From contig CANQOQ010000005.1 of assembly GCA_947625495.1 (NCBI GenBank), forward strand, positions 1-64,000: DNA of 64,000 nt. The letters run 5' to 3'. A program made the translations under genes and the position numbers. This stretch comes from Candidatus Gastranaerophilales bacterium (GTDB lineage: Bacteria > Cyanobacteriota > Vampirovibrionia > Gastranaerophilales > Gastranaerophilaceae). Below are positions 23,792 through 32,514 of this stretch, in pieces (within the stretch, counting starts at the first letter, position 1; every line of letters starts with the position of its first letter). Under the pieces are notes generated by a model. It saw only the letters and a program-made list of their open reading frames with translations, had not been told where the DNA came from and searched no databases.

Positions 23792-25309
23792 ATGTATATT
23801 CAACCTCAAAATATGAATATTGTTTCTTCAAACAGACCTGCAGCAACAAAAACATCTGTTTTTTATATTAATGACATACACGGTCAAATACCAAAAATGC
23901 AAAGACTTGTATCTGCCGCAAACCATGCGCAGATAATGGCCGAACAAAAAGGATATGATATTCTAAAGCTTTCATCCGGTGATACTTTTATAGGGTCTGA
24001 CGATAAAAGAAATATAGCAGCTGCAAGTTTTTTAAACCATGCACAAATAGATGCTCAAACATTAGGAAATCATGAATTTGATATTACCGCTTCAATATGC
24101 GCTGATATATTAAAAAATTCGCCTACTAATATCTTGGGAATGAACTTAAATTTCCCTGATTCAAATTCTGAATTGTCTAAAAAAGTAATGCGTTCTGTTA
24201 CCGTTAAAGGTCAGAATGGCGATATTTACGGTCTTATTGGTATTCAGCCGACTGATTTAAATGACAGAGTTAAAGATAAATCTATTCTTGAAGGAATTAC
24301 CGTTGATAATAAAGAACAAACAATTGAGGAATTAAAAGAGGAAGTAAAAAAACTAAAAGAGCAGGGTATAAATAAAATTTTTCTGTTATCGCACGGCGGT
24401 AATGCGTTTGAAAAAGAAATTGCTCAATCTGTAGACGGTATTGATGTTATATTGGGCGGACATTCTCATGATCTTATTGAAAATGTTACACCGGGTGAAA
24501 ATCTTTTTACATCACCATCAGGTGAACCTGTTGTCATTACTCAAGCAGGCAGAGACGGAACTCATTTCGGTATTTTAAATCTGGAATTTAATGATAAAGG
24601 TCAAATTATTTACGTCCAAAATAATGTTCTTGATACAAATATGTATTCACCTAACCTTGTAATAACCAAAACATTTGATTCAATACTGGGGAAAACGCCT
24701 GAAATAGGTTATCTTAATTATTGCGACCCGATTCCTAAAAATAATCTTTTAGAAGAAAATCCTTGGGCTGATTTTGTTTCTGATGCAATCAGAAAAAATC
24801 TTGAGGCGGATGTTGTTCTTATAAATTCTGCTAATTTTAGAGGCAGTGTTGACCATGGAGTAGTTACCGAACGTGATATTACCAGCATTTTCCCTTTTAA
24901 TAATAAATTATTTAAATTAAAACTTAATGAAAAAGATTTAACTGATGCAATTAAAGCTTGTGCAAAATCTCTGACTTCAAAAAATTCAAAACCGGGAATT
25001 ATGCAAGTTTCAGGTCTATCTTATAAAATTGATTCGAAAGGTAATTTACTTGAACTTATCTACACTGATAAACAAGGTAATAAAAGAAATATTGATGTTA
25101 ATCACCCTGATGAAAATAAAATCTATACCGCTGTATATGATGAATTTTTAGTCGGAGGCGGTGATAATTTAGATATGCTTAAAAAAACCGGCTCTGATAT
25201 AATTCAAAAATATGATTTTGATAAAGATAAAGTGACTATAGATTATATTAAAAATATTTCAGGTCCTTTTGATGTTCGAAAAGATAACAGAATCCAAATT
25301 GTGAAATAA
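23792..25309 (+). CDS. Bifunctional metallophosphatase/5'-nucleotidase (UshA-like), no signal peptide
   Basis: A 505-aa two-domain enzyme. The calcineurin-like metallophosphatase domain shows INDIHGQIPKM, SSGDTFIGSD, LGNHEFD and GGHSHDLIE (dinuclear metal ligands). The C-terminal nucleotidase domain shows INSANFRGSVDHGVVTERD, IFPFNNKL and the VGGGDNLDM substrate loop. Family members are normally exported, yet the first 25 residues (IQPQNMNIVSSNRPAATKTS) are polar with no signal peptide. The protein may be cytoplasmic or exported by an unknown route. Its gene shares a promoter-like element with tagged lineage-specific genes. Confidence 0.9.
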   Translation: MYIQPQNMNIVSSNRPAATKTSVFYINDIHGQIPKMQRLVSAANHAQIMAEQKGYDILKLSSGDTFIGSDDKRNIAAASFLNHAQIDAQTLGNHEFDITASICADILKNSPTNILGMNLNFPDSNSELSKKVMRSVTVKGQNGDIYGLIGIQPTDLNDRVKDKSILEGITVDNKEQTIEELKEEVKKLKEQGINKIFLLSHGGNAFEKEIAQSVDGIDVILGGHSHDLIENVTPGENLFTSPSGEPVVITQAGRDGTHFGILNLEFNDKGQIIYVQNNVLDTNMYSPNLVITKTFDSILGKTPEIGYLNYCDPIPKNNLLEENPWADFVSDAIRKNLEADVVLINSANFRGSVDHGVVTERDITSIFPFNNKLFKLKLNEKDLTDAIKACAKSLTSKNSKPGIMQVSGLSYKIDSKGNLLELIYTDKQGNKRNIDVNHPDENKIYTAVYDEFLVGGGDNLDMLKKTGSDIIQKYDFDKDKVTIDYIKNISGPFDVRKDNRIQIVK

Positions 25310-25310
25310 T

Positions 25311-25339
25311 TTGACCTTTTTTTTCTTATTTTTTACAAT
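25311..25339 (+). promoter_or_regulatory. Sigma70-type promoter of oxidoreductase operon
   Basis: TTGACC (25311-25316), a 17-base spacer and TACAAT (25334-25339), starting 1 base after the nucleotidase stop. It would drive the five-gene run from 25387 to 29252. Confidence 0.65.
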
Positions 25340-25386
25340 AAAAATGTACACTTATACATGAAAAAAGGATATTTGGAGTATATAAA

Positions 25387-26385
25387 ATGAGAACACATAA
25401 TATAGCCGTAATAGGGTGCGGGATATGGGGAAAAAATGTTGTCAGAAATTTTTATAATTTAAATGCACTTCATACAGTTTGTGATTTAGATGAAGAAAAC
25501 AGGAAAAATCTTAAAGAACAGTATCCTGATGTGAATATAATTTCAGATTCAAATGAAGTATTAAATAATCCTGAAATTGAAGCCGTCGCTGTAGTTACAC
25601 CAAGTCATACTCATTATAAAATAGTTAAGAGTGCAATTGAAGCGGGAAAACATGTTTATGTTGAAAAACCTATTTCTACTGTATCCAAAGAAGCTAAAGA
25701 CTTAGCTGATTTAGCAGCCGAAAAAAATATGGTGCTTATGGTCGGGCATCTTTTAATGTATCATCCGGCTGTTAACCGTTTAAAAATGCTTATTAAAGAA
25801 GGTGTTTTAGGTCAAATAAGATATGTTCAAAGCGACAGACTTAACATAAATCACTTTAAAAATGACAGAAGCGTAATGTGGGATTTGGCTCCGCATGATG
25901 TTTCCATGACAAGTTATGTTTTGGGTAAAGAACCTGTAAGAGTTATCAGTGCTGTTGGTGCTTCTTCTGACAACAATGATATTATGGATATTACTCATGT
26001 GACTATTGAATATGAAGATAATATTATTGCTCATATTTCAGACAGCTGGATTCATCCGCAAAAAAGAGTTAATCTTTTAGTAAGAGGTACTAAGGCAACT
26101 GCCGTTTTTGATGATACGTTAGCTGAAAATAAACTTCAAATTTTTGAAAGTTCTTCACCTAAAGTTTCTAAAACCGAGGTCCTTGATTATATTGAAATAG
26201 AACCGTTAAAACTTGAGTGTCAGCATTTTCTTAATTGTATCGAAACGGGAAGACAAGCCAGAAGTGACGGGCATAACGGTTTTAACGTTGTAAAAGTTCT
26301 TGAAGATGCCGAAAAAATAATGCTCGGTGAAAAAGTTAAGGCTTTAGATTCCGTTAACTTTGCATTATCTAGAAGTAAAAAATAA
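25387..26385 (+). CDS. Gfo/Idh/MocA family oxidoreductase
   Basis: A 332-aa NAD(P)-dependent sugar oxidoreductase. The Rossmann motif GCGIWGKN is at about 10-17, followed by VVTPSHTHYKIVKSAIEAGK and the family hallmark VEKPIS (catalytic Lys in EKP). The C-terminal alpha/beta domain includes WDLAPHDVSM. Relatives include WlbA/MviM-type UDP-sugar dehydrogenases, so a role in surface-sugar synthesis is plausible; the substrate is not determinable. GGAG lies 8 bases before the ATG. It heads a compact run of five genes. Confidence 0.92.
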   Translation: MRTHNIAVIGCGIWGKNVVRNFYNLNALHTVCDLDEENRKNLKEQYPDVNIISDSNEVLNNPEIEAVAVVTPSHTHYKIVKSAIEAGKHVYVEKPISTVSKEAKDLADLAAEKNMVLMVGHLLMYHPAVNRLKMLIKEGVLGQIRYVQSDRLNINHFKNDRSVMWDLAPHDVSMTSYVLGKEPVRVISAVGASSDNNDIMDITHVTIEYEDNIIAHISDSWIHPQKRVNLLVRGTKATAVFDDTLAENKLQIFESSSPKVSKTEVLDYIEIEPLKLECQHFLNCIETGRQARSDGHNGFNVVKVLEDAEKIMLGEKVKALDSVNFALSRSKK

Positions 26386-26399
26386 GATTGGATTTTGAT

Positions 26400-27038
26400 A
26401 TGGCTAATTTATTGACAATTCTAAGAATGATACTTGCTGTTATTGCAATAGAATTCCTTTTTACCGGACATTCGGGATTTTATATTGCTGCAGTTTTCAT
26501 AACGTTTTTTGTTATAGTGCTTGACGGTTTAGACGGTTATGTTGCAAGAAAGTTCAATGAACAATCTAAATTTGGTTCGGTTTTTGATATATTAGGTGAC
26601 AGAGTTGTAGAAAACCTCTATTGGATTGCATTTGCTCTGTTGGGATATGTTGCTGCATGGGTTCCTATGGTTGTTGTAGCAAGAGGAATTATTACTGACG
26701 GACTTAGAAGTATTGCATTATCGCAAGGTTATACTGCTTTTGGTGAATCTACAATGATGAAAAATAAATTTTGTCATTTCTTGACCGCTTCAAGATTTTC
26801 AAGAGCCGTATACGGTGTTGCTAAAACTCTCGTATTCTTAATGCTCATAATCGCTCATATACCTAATTTAGAGTATTATAATCCTGTCAACATTACTCAA
26901 TTTGTTATTTATAGAAGTATTCAACCGTATCTTATTATAACTGCGGATGTACTTGTTTATATTACTGTTGCAATGTGTATAATAAGAGGACTTCCCGTTA
27001 TTTTTGAAAGTAAAAGATATTTAAATGAAGATAAATAA
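26400..27038 (+). CDS. CDP-alcohol phosphatidyltransferase
   Basis: A 212-aa integral membrane enzyme with about five helices. Its motif LDGLDGYVARKFNEQSKFG followed by SVFDILGDRVVEN is the CDP-alcohol phosphotransferase signature D-G-x2-A-R-x8-G-x3-D-x3-D. It transfers a phosphatidyl group from CDP-diacylglycerol to an alcohol; PgsA-like glycerol-phosphate use is possible but not provable. ATG 26400 gives the family-like start MANLLTILRM; TTG 26388 is an alternative 4 codons longer. It overlaps trmL by 14 bases. Confidence 0.9.
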   Translation: MANLLTILRMILAVIAIEFLFTGHSGFYIAAVFITFFVIVLDGLDGYVARKFNEQSKFGSVFDILGDRVVENLYWIAFALLGYVAAWVPMVVVARGIITDGLRSIALSQGYTAFGESTMMKNKFCHFLTASRFSRAVYGVAKTLVFLMLIIAHIPNLEYYNPVNITQFVIYRSIQPYLIITADVLVYITVAMCIIRGLPVIFESKRYLNEDK

Positions 27039-27486
27039 TTTTTATAATATTGTTTTATTTGAACCTGAAATACCTCAAAATACGGGGAATATAGCAAGAT
27101 TATGCGCCTGCAGCGGTGCTAAGCTCTTTTTAGTTGGTAAGCTTGGATTTTCACTTTCTGATAAATATTTAAAAAGAGCCGGTTTGGATTATTGGAATAG
27201 TGTCGATATTAAAAAATATGATTCCTTAAATGACTTAAAGAATGAATATCCTGATTCTGACTTTTATTATTTAACGACAAAATCTAAGCAGAAATATACC
27301 GATCTTAAATTTAAAAACGGTGATTTTTTTGTATTTGGTCCTGAAACCAGAGGGATTCCCGAAAGTATATTAAATGAAAATTCAGATACCGCACTAACCA
27401 TACCAATGATTGACGGACAGAGAAGCTTAAATCTTTCAAATTCCGTTGCCATAGTTTTATATGAGGCTATAAGACAAAATGGGTGA
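27025..27486 (+). CDS. trmL: tRNA (cytidine/uridine-34 2'-O-)-methyltransferase TrmL
   Basis: A 153-aa SPOUT methyltransferase. The sequence has FEPEIPQNTGNIARLCACSG, GFSLSDKYLKRAGLDYW, FGPETRGIP and the trefoil-knot segment IPMIDGQRSLNLSNSVA, all diagnostic of TrmL, which methylates the wobble nucleotide of tRNA-Leu with SAM. The length is exact for the family. It overlaps both neighbours (14 bases upstream, 8 bases downstream), so it is translated within the same operon. Confidence 0.95.
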   Translation: MKINNFYNIVLFEPEIPQNTGNIARLCACSGAKLFLVGKLGFSLSDKYLKRAGLDYWNSVDIKKYDSLNDLKNEYPDSDFYYLTTKSKQKYTDLKFKNGDFFVFGPETRGIPESILNENSDTALTIPMIDGQRSLNLSNSVAIVLYEAIRQNG

Positions 27487-28333
27487 ATTAAATATTAAAT
27501 TACCAATGCGCATACAAGACTCTAATAAATCTACATACGGCAGAGTTTTAAATATTGCAGGTTCAAAACTATATACCGGAGCTGCTTATCTTTCTTCTGC
27601 ATCTGCACTAAAGACAGGCTGCGGATATTTAAATCTTGCATGTATTGATTTTATTATTCCTATTGTTTCCTCTATGCTGCCTGAAGCAGTTTATACTCCC
27701 TTATTATCAGTCAACGGGGTAATCGCTGAAAGTAATAAAATCGAAAATATTAAAAGTTTTGACGTAATTTCTATCGGCTGCGGTTTAACTGTTTGTGATT
27801 CGGTTGTTGATTTCTTTAAAAATACACTTTCCTGTATTAATAAAAATCAGGTTGTAATAATTGATGCTGACGGGATTAATATATTATCCAAAACAAAAAT
27901 TAATTTGAATTTAGATAATTTGATAATAACTCCTCATCCTAAAGAATTATCAAGACTATTGGAGGTAAATATTGAGGAAATACTCACAAACAGAGAAAAG
28001 TATGCAAGAGCTGCTTCTCAAAAATATAATTGTATAACCGTATTAAAAGGACATGAAACGATAATAACGGACGGAGAGAAATTGATTGTTAATCATACAG
28101 GCAATTCTTCTCTTTCAAAAGCAGGAACGGGAGACGTTTTAACAGGTATTATTGCAGGGCTTTGCGCTCAAAAAATGAATCCTTTTGATGCTGCTGTTTT
28201 AGGTGTTTATTTGCACGGGCTATCATCCGAAATTGCATCTAAAGATTTGACTCAATATTCTGTTATGGCTTCAGATATTATTAAATACTTACCTTGTGCT
28301 ATAAAAGAAGCAGGTGAAAATGGAAGAAATTGA
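27479..28333 (+). CDS. nnrD: ADP-dependent NAD(P)H-hydrate dehydratase
   Basis: A 284-aa ribokinase-fold repair enzyme that dehydrates damaged (S)-NAD(P)HX. The visible signatures are YGRVLNIAGSKLYTGAAYL, VIIDADGINIL, ITPHPKELSRLL, VLKGHETIITDG and KAGTGDVLTGIIAGL (the catalytic Asp region). In many bacteria it is fused to the NnrE epimerase; here the epimerase domain is absent and is not adjacent. It overlaps trmL by 8 bases and the TPR gene by 14 bases. Confidence 0.93.
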   Translation: MGELNIKLPMRIQDSNKSTYGRVLNIAGSKLYTGAAYLSSASALKTGCGYLNLACIDFIIPIVSSMLPEAVYTPLLSVNGVIAESNKIENIKSFDVISIGCGLTVCDSVVDFFKNTLSCINKNQVVIIDADGINILSKTKINLNLDNLIITPHPKELSRLLEVNIEEILTNREKYARAASQKYNCITVLKGHETIITDGEKLIVNHTGNSSLSKAGTGDVLTGIIAGLCAQKMNPFDAAVLGVYLHGLSSEIASKDLTQYSVMASDIIKYLPCAIKEAGENGRN

Positions 28334-29252
28334 AATTTTACGTGAAAAATTAAAGCAAAATCCTAACGATTATGAAACTCTTGAAGAGTATGCAATTATG
28401 CTTTCCGACATAGGAGAAAATGAAGAGGCGCTAAAAAACTTTCTTTTTTTAAAAGATAAATTTCCTGATAATCCTAAGAATTACTATAACATCGGCATTA
28501 TATTGGAAAAATTGAAATATAATGATAAAGCTGTTTTAGCTTATGAAAAGGCTATGACTTTAAGTCCCGATGATACCGATATTTTATTTAATCTTGCTTA
28601 CACTTATATTAAAACCAATCAATTAGAAAAAGCTGAACAGTTATTATTAAAAGTTATTCAAACTGATACTGATGATTATAATTCATATTTTCATTTGGGT
28701 GAAATATACTCAAAACAAAAAAAACATGATGAAGCTGTTAAATATCTTTCAAAAGCTCTTGATTTAAATGGCAATGATGCAGTTGCAAAATTTTATTTGG
28801 CTTATGAATATGATGTAATGAATGAAAAAGATAAAGCTATAGAATTATATAATCAAGTATTGGAAATAAATCCCGAATATAGCTGGGCGTATTATAATCT
28901 GGCTTCTATATATATGCAAAAGGGTGATAAGAACAGTGCAATTTCTTTTTTAGAAAAAACAATTAAAACGAATCCTTTGGATATTTCCGCAATAAAACTT
29001 TTGGTAAAATTATATACACAAAGTAAAAAATATTCTGCGGCGGAAAGAATACTAAAAAATTCAATACAGGCTATGCCTGACGAATCGGATTTATCTTATC
29101 TTCTTGCTCAAGTATATAAATATCTTAAAAGTAATATCAATTACATAAAATATTTAAAACAAACGATATTAAAAAAGGCAAATTTTACAGGTAATATAGA
29201 GTTAGTAAAAACAGAACTTGAAGAAGCTCAAAAAACAAGAAATAATAAATGA
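28320..29252 (+). CDS. Tetratricopeptide-repeat protein
   Basis: A 310-aa soluble protein made of about eight TPR units, for instance NYYNIGIILEKLKYNDKAVL, NSYFHLGEIYSKQKKHDEAV and WAYYNLASIYMQKGDKNSAI. The array is a superhelical protein-binding scaffold without an enzymatic domain, so its partner is unknown. ATG 28320 is chosen over GTG 28314 because AGGTGA lies 5 bases upstream of the ATG. It is the last gene of the oxidoreductase-led operon and ends 8 bases before the 3' end of the convergent SRP RNA. Confidence 0.88.
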   Translation: MEEIEILREKLKQNPNDYETLEEYAIMLSDIGENEEALKNFLFLKDKFPDNPKNYYNIGIILEKLKYNDKAVLAYEKAMTLSPDDTDILFNLAYTYIKTNQLEKAEQLLLKVIQTDTDDYNSYFHLGEIYSKQKKHDEAVKYLSKALDLNGNDAVAKFYLAYEYDVMNEKDKAIELYNQVLEINPEYSWAYYNLASIYMQKGDKNSAISFLEKTIKTNPLDISAIKLLVKLYTQSKKYSAAERILKNSIQAMPDESDLSYLLAQVYKYLKSNINYIKYLKQTILKKANFTGNIELVKTELEEAQKTRNNK

Positions 29253-29260
29253 AGATAAAA

Positions 29261-29521
29261 GCCGTGCCACTACCTATCGTCAAATACAAACAAGGTTTTT
29301 CATATATTTACCTCCAATAAAGAAAAATATACCCGAAGCTTACCCCTTAGTGCTGCTATGTTCCCATCCTGACACGGTTCGGAGGGCTTCGCCATACTCT
29401 TTTTTATTATCATCGATAAATGTACAATCCGCCGTATTTATATTTGCCTCACAGTAGGCTCTGCACCCCGCATTTATGGCGTTCGGGTCGAGAGATTCGC
29501 TACGTCCCCATGGAGCACGGC
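29261..29521 (-). ncRNA. ffs: Signal recognition particle RNA, large bacterial type
   Basis: On the minus strand, positions 29373-29352 read GUCAGG, AUG-GGAA-CAU and AGCAGC. This is the invariant Ffh-binding helix 8 with a GGAA tetraloop and symmetric internal loop, followed by ACUAAG. The 5' part (from 29521) reads GCCGUGCUCCAUGGGGAC then GUAGCG, closely resembling the Alu domain of Bacillus scRNA, so this is the long form (about 260 nt). The ends pair: GCCGUGC at 29521 with GCACGGC at 29261. The gene begins 14 bases after the eno stop; it may be processed from the eno transcript or use a promoter within eno. Confidence 0.9.
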
Positions 29522-29535
29522 CCTTTTATTTTAAT

Positions 29536-30786
29536 TCAAATATCTTTTTTTATCAAATATTCTTCAATTCTTATCAGTCTGTTATATTTAGCTGTTCTCT
29601 CGCTGCGTGAAACTGAGCCTGTTTTTATTTGCCCCGCATTAACTGCTACAGCTAAATCTGAAATAAATGTGTCTTCCGTATCACCTGAACGGTGTGAAAT
29701 TATTGTTTTATAATTATTTTGCTGAGCTAAAAGTATTGTATCCAGCGTCTCGGATAGTGTTCCTATTTGATTCGGTTTTATAAGTACTGCGTTTGCTATG
29801 TTATTTATTATTCCTTTTTTTAGTTTATTATAGTTCGTTACAAATAAATCATCCCCAATAAGCTGACAGCTGCTGCCTAGCCTGTCTGTTAAAATTTTCC
29901 AGCCCTCAAAATCTGTTTCGCTTAATCCGTCTTCTATTGAATGAATCGGATATTCTAGTGTTAGTGTTTCCAAATATTTAATCATCTCATTTGCTGAAAA
30001 TTCTTTATTTTCGCCGAGTAAAATATATTTCCCGTCTTTATAAAGTTCCGATGCAGCGATATCAAGGCAGATTTTCACATCATCAGTTGAATATCCCGCA
30101 TTTTTTATTGATTCAACAATTAAATCAAGTGCTTCTTTATTTGTACTAATATCAGGTGCAAATCCTCCTTCATCTCCTACTGAGGTTGAATATCCCTGAT
30201 TATTTAAAATTCTTTTTAATTCATAATAAACCTCACATCCCATTTTTATACTTTCATTTATACTGCACGCCCTTAAAGGTTGAATTAAAAATTCCTGAAA
30301 ATCCAGCTTATTATTCGCATGAGCTCCGCCATTTAATATATTCATCATTGGTAATGGCATTATGGTAGAATTAATTCCTCCAAGATATCTAAAAAGCGGC
30401 AGTCTGTAACTTTTTGCTGCTGCTCTTGCATTTGCCAGTGATACGCTTAATATTGCATTTGCTCCAAGTTTTGATTTGTTTCCAGTCCCGTCTTTTTCTA
30501 TCATTATAAGATCAAGTTCTTTTTGATTATACGGGCTTTCGCCTATTAATGCAGGTTTAATTATTTTTTCAATATTATTAATTGCTTTATAGACACTTTT
30601 TCCGAAAAATTCGTTCTTATTATTATCTCTTAATTCTTCTGCCTCATAAATACCTTTTGAAGCACCTGAAGGTACTGATGCTCTTCCTATTGTTCCGTCT
30701 GTCAAAATCACTTCTGTTTCTATTGTCGGTATTCCTCTGGAATCTATTATTTGCCTTGATTTTATATCTTTTATTAAATTATTCAT
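29536..30786 (-). CDS. eno: Enolase
   Basis: A 416-aa glycolytic enzyme converting 2-phosphoglycerate to phosphoenolpyruvate. It shows SRGIPTIETEV, the mobile loop SVPSGASKGIYEAEELRD, the metal ligands in ICLDIAASELY, SIEDGLSE and IGDDLFVTN, the catalytic Lys region VLIKPNQIGTLSE, and SHRSGDTEDTFISDLAV with GQIKTGSVSRSER. It is slightly shorter than usual (about 425-430). CGGAGGGTAAA precedes the ATG. The SRP RNA gene follows after 14 bases. Confidence 0.96.
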   Translation of the reverse strand: MNNLIKDIKSRQIIDSRGIPTIETEVILTDGTIGRASVPSGASKGIYEAEELRDNNKNEFFGKSVYKAINNIEKIIKPALIGESPYNQKELDLIMIEKDGTGNKSKLGANAILSVSLANARAAAKSYRLPLFRYLGGINSTIMPLPMMNILNGGAHANNKLDFQEFLIQPLRACSINESIKMGCEVYYELKRILNNQGYSTSVGDEGGFAPDISTNKEALDLIVESIKNAGYSTDDVKICLDIAASELYKDGKYILLGENKEFSANEMIKYLETLTLEYPIHSIEDGLSETDFEGWKILTDRLGSSCQLIGDDLFVTNYNKLKKGIINNIANAVLIKPNQIGTLSETLDTILLAQQNNYKTIISHRSGDTEDTFISDLAVAVNAGQIKTGSVSRSERTAKYNRLIRIEEYLIKKDI

Positions 30787-30833
30787 TTTACCCTCCGAAT
30801 GTTTATTTTAAAATCTCATATCTTTTGAAATTA

Positions 30834-30842
30834 TGATATAAT
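30834..30842 (+). promoter_or_regulatory. Extended -10 promoter of BI-1 family gene
   Basis: TGATATAAT provides an extended -10 (TG-A-TATAAT); no good -35 is seen. The gene's CGGAGG Shine-Dalgarno is about 35 bases downstream. Confidence 0.5.
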
Positions 30843-30887
30843 CTTAGTGTACAATTTTTATGCTATATTATTTATTCGGAGGTTTTA

Positions 30888-31631
30888 ATGAAAAGTTCAA
30901 ATCCAATACTGAATGACAGAGTTTTGGAACAGTCTTATGCTGTTACCGAAATGCCAATGACTGTTACAGGTACCATGAATAAGCTCTTATTGCTATCTTT
31001 AATAATGATTATTTCAGCAGCAGCCGTTTTTTATCAATTTACACTTCAACGTTATGATTTTGTTAATATTATAATGATTGCAAGTATTGCTGTGGGCTTT
31101 ATTTGTGCAATAGTTATTGCTTTTAAACCGGATTTAACTAAATACCTTTCTCCTGTATACGCTTTTTCTCAAGGTGCTGTATTATCCGGAATTTCATGCT
31201 TCTTGGAATCTGAGTTTCACGGCATTGTAATTCAGGCAATTTCTTTAACTCTAATGGTTGTTCTTGTTATGGCTGTTCTTTTTAGAGCAGGTATTATTAG
31301 AGCTACCGAAAAATTTAGGGCGGTTATTTTTGTTGCTACTTTATCTATATTTCTATTTTATTTGGTTTCCTTTATAATTAGCTTTTTTGGTGTTAATATT
31401 CCTTATTTTTCATTAGAATATACAAATAATATTTCTTTAGTTATAAACATTGCAATTGCAGTAATTGCTGCTTTAAATTTAATTATTGATTTTGACTTTA
31501 TAGATAGAGGTGTAAAAACTCCTTTACCGTCAAGTTTTGAATGGTATGGTGCTTTTGGACTTTTAGTTACTATAGTTTGGCTTTATATTGAAATATTAAG
31601 ATTGCTGGCTAGAATTAACAGAAACAGATAA
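30888..31631 (+). CDS. Bax inhibitor-1/YccA family membrane protein
   Basis: A 247-aa protein with seven hydrophobic helices. The N-terminal SSNPILNDRVLEQ, the PVYAFSQGAVLSGISCFLE segment with HGIVIQAI, and the late DFDFIDRGV followed by EWYGAFGLLVTIVWLYIEIL are characteristic of the bacterial BaxI_1/YccA-like group. Members are thought to act as pH-gated cation leaks, or in membrane-protein quality control. No specific role can be assigned here. A strong Shine-Dalgarno (CGGAGG) precedes the ATG, and the SGNH-like gene follows 1 base after the stop. Confidence 0.88.
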   Translation: MKSSNPILNDRVLEQSYAVTEMPMTVTGTMNKLLLLSLIMIISAAAVFYQFTLQRYDFVNIIMIASIAVGFICAIVIAFKPDLTKYLSPVYAFSQGAVLSGISCFLESEFHGIVIQAISLTLMVVLVMAVLFRAGIIRATEKFRAVIFVATLSIFLFYLVSFIISFFGVNIPYFSLEYTNNISLVINIAIAVIAALNLIIDFDFIDRGVKTPLPSSFEWYGAFGLLVTIVWLYIEILRLLARINRNR

Positions 31632-31632
31632 T

Positions 31633-32514
31633 ATGAAAATTTTTAAAGTTATATTTATAAATTTATTAGTTTTATTATTATTGTTTTCACTGTCAGAATT
31701 CTTTTTATTTAAACAGTATCAGATAACAAGACCTGATCTTAAATATAAGATTGAAAAAGTACCTTATGAAAATTTAGTAAAAACTCCGGGGCGTTTTAGA
31801 AAAACGTCGGGTTTGAATTATAAAAAACAGCCTATAATTATTTTCGGATGTTCTTATGCCTATGGCGAATTTTTAGATGACGAAGATACCATTTCGGCTA
31901 AACTTTCAAAACTTTCCGAAAGACCCGTATATAATTATGCAATTAAGGGAAAAGGGCTTCAAAATACTTTATTTATTGTTGAAAATAAATTGTATGACAC
32001 AAATATTAAAAATCCGCAGTATGCCATATATATTATGATGAGCGATCAAATCAGAAGATTGTATACAAATGCTTGTCCCGATGATTATGTTGCTCAGCCT
32101 ATTTATAAATTTAATAAGTTTGGCGAGCCTGTTATTAAATCTTCTTATTATCCTCGTTACAGGCAATTCTATAGCTTTTATTATTTAAATAACTTGGTAT
32201 ATAAGTATATATTGGAAAAACAGTTTGACCGTCATAATCGTTATGTTACTTTGTATTTTGAACAAATACAAAGGCAATTGAAACAACAATTTCCGGATAT
32301 AAAGTTCATTATTTTAATGTTTGGAGATAAAAATAATTTTGGTCTTGATATGTCAAGATTAAAAGATGACGGTTTTACGGTTATATCTACAGAAGAGCTT
32401 ACAGGTATTAATTTCTTTGATAAAAAATATCAAGTCTCTGAAAAAGATATTCATCCGAATTCAAAAGTATGGGAAATTGTTGCTTCAAAACTTGTTGAAA
32501 AATATAAATTATAA
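31633..32514 (+). CDS. Membrane-anchored SGNH-hydrolase-like protein
   Basis: A 293-aa protein with one N-terminal membrane helix (about 4-24) and a presumably extracytoplasmic domain. IIIFGCSYAYGEFLDDE resembles block I of SGNH/GDSL esterases (Ser within GCSYAYGE). YNYAIKGKG could be block II (Gly), MFGDKNN block III (Asn), and KDIHPNSKVWEIVA the terminal D-x-x-H-P block. The substrate is unknown; acyl or acetyl groups on a surface polymer are possible. It is probably co-transcribed with the BI-1 gene. Its end overlaps the convergent ldhA by 6 bases. Confidence 0.72.
   Translation: MKIFKVIFINLLVLLLLFSLSEFFLFKQYQITRPDLKYKIEKVPYENLVKTPGRFRKTSGLNYKKQPIIIFGCSYAYGEFLDDEDTISAKLSKLSERPVYNYAIKGKGLQNTLFIVENKLYDTNIKNPQYAIYIMMSDQIRRLYTNACPDDYVAQPIYKFNKFGEPVIKSSYYPRYRQFYSFYYLNNLVYKYILEKQFDRHNRYVTLYFEQIQRQLKQQFPDIKFIILMFGDKNNFGLDMSRLKDDGFTVISTEELTGINFFDKKYQVSEKDIHPNSKVWEIVASKLVEKYKL

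Noticed and set aside
29218-29713. Two overlapping plus-strand frames of 79 and 97 codons
   Set aside because: They cover the SRP RNA (minus strand) and the 3' end of eno; composition is unlike the neighbours and the RNA explains the sequence.
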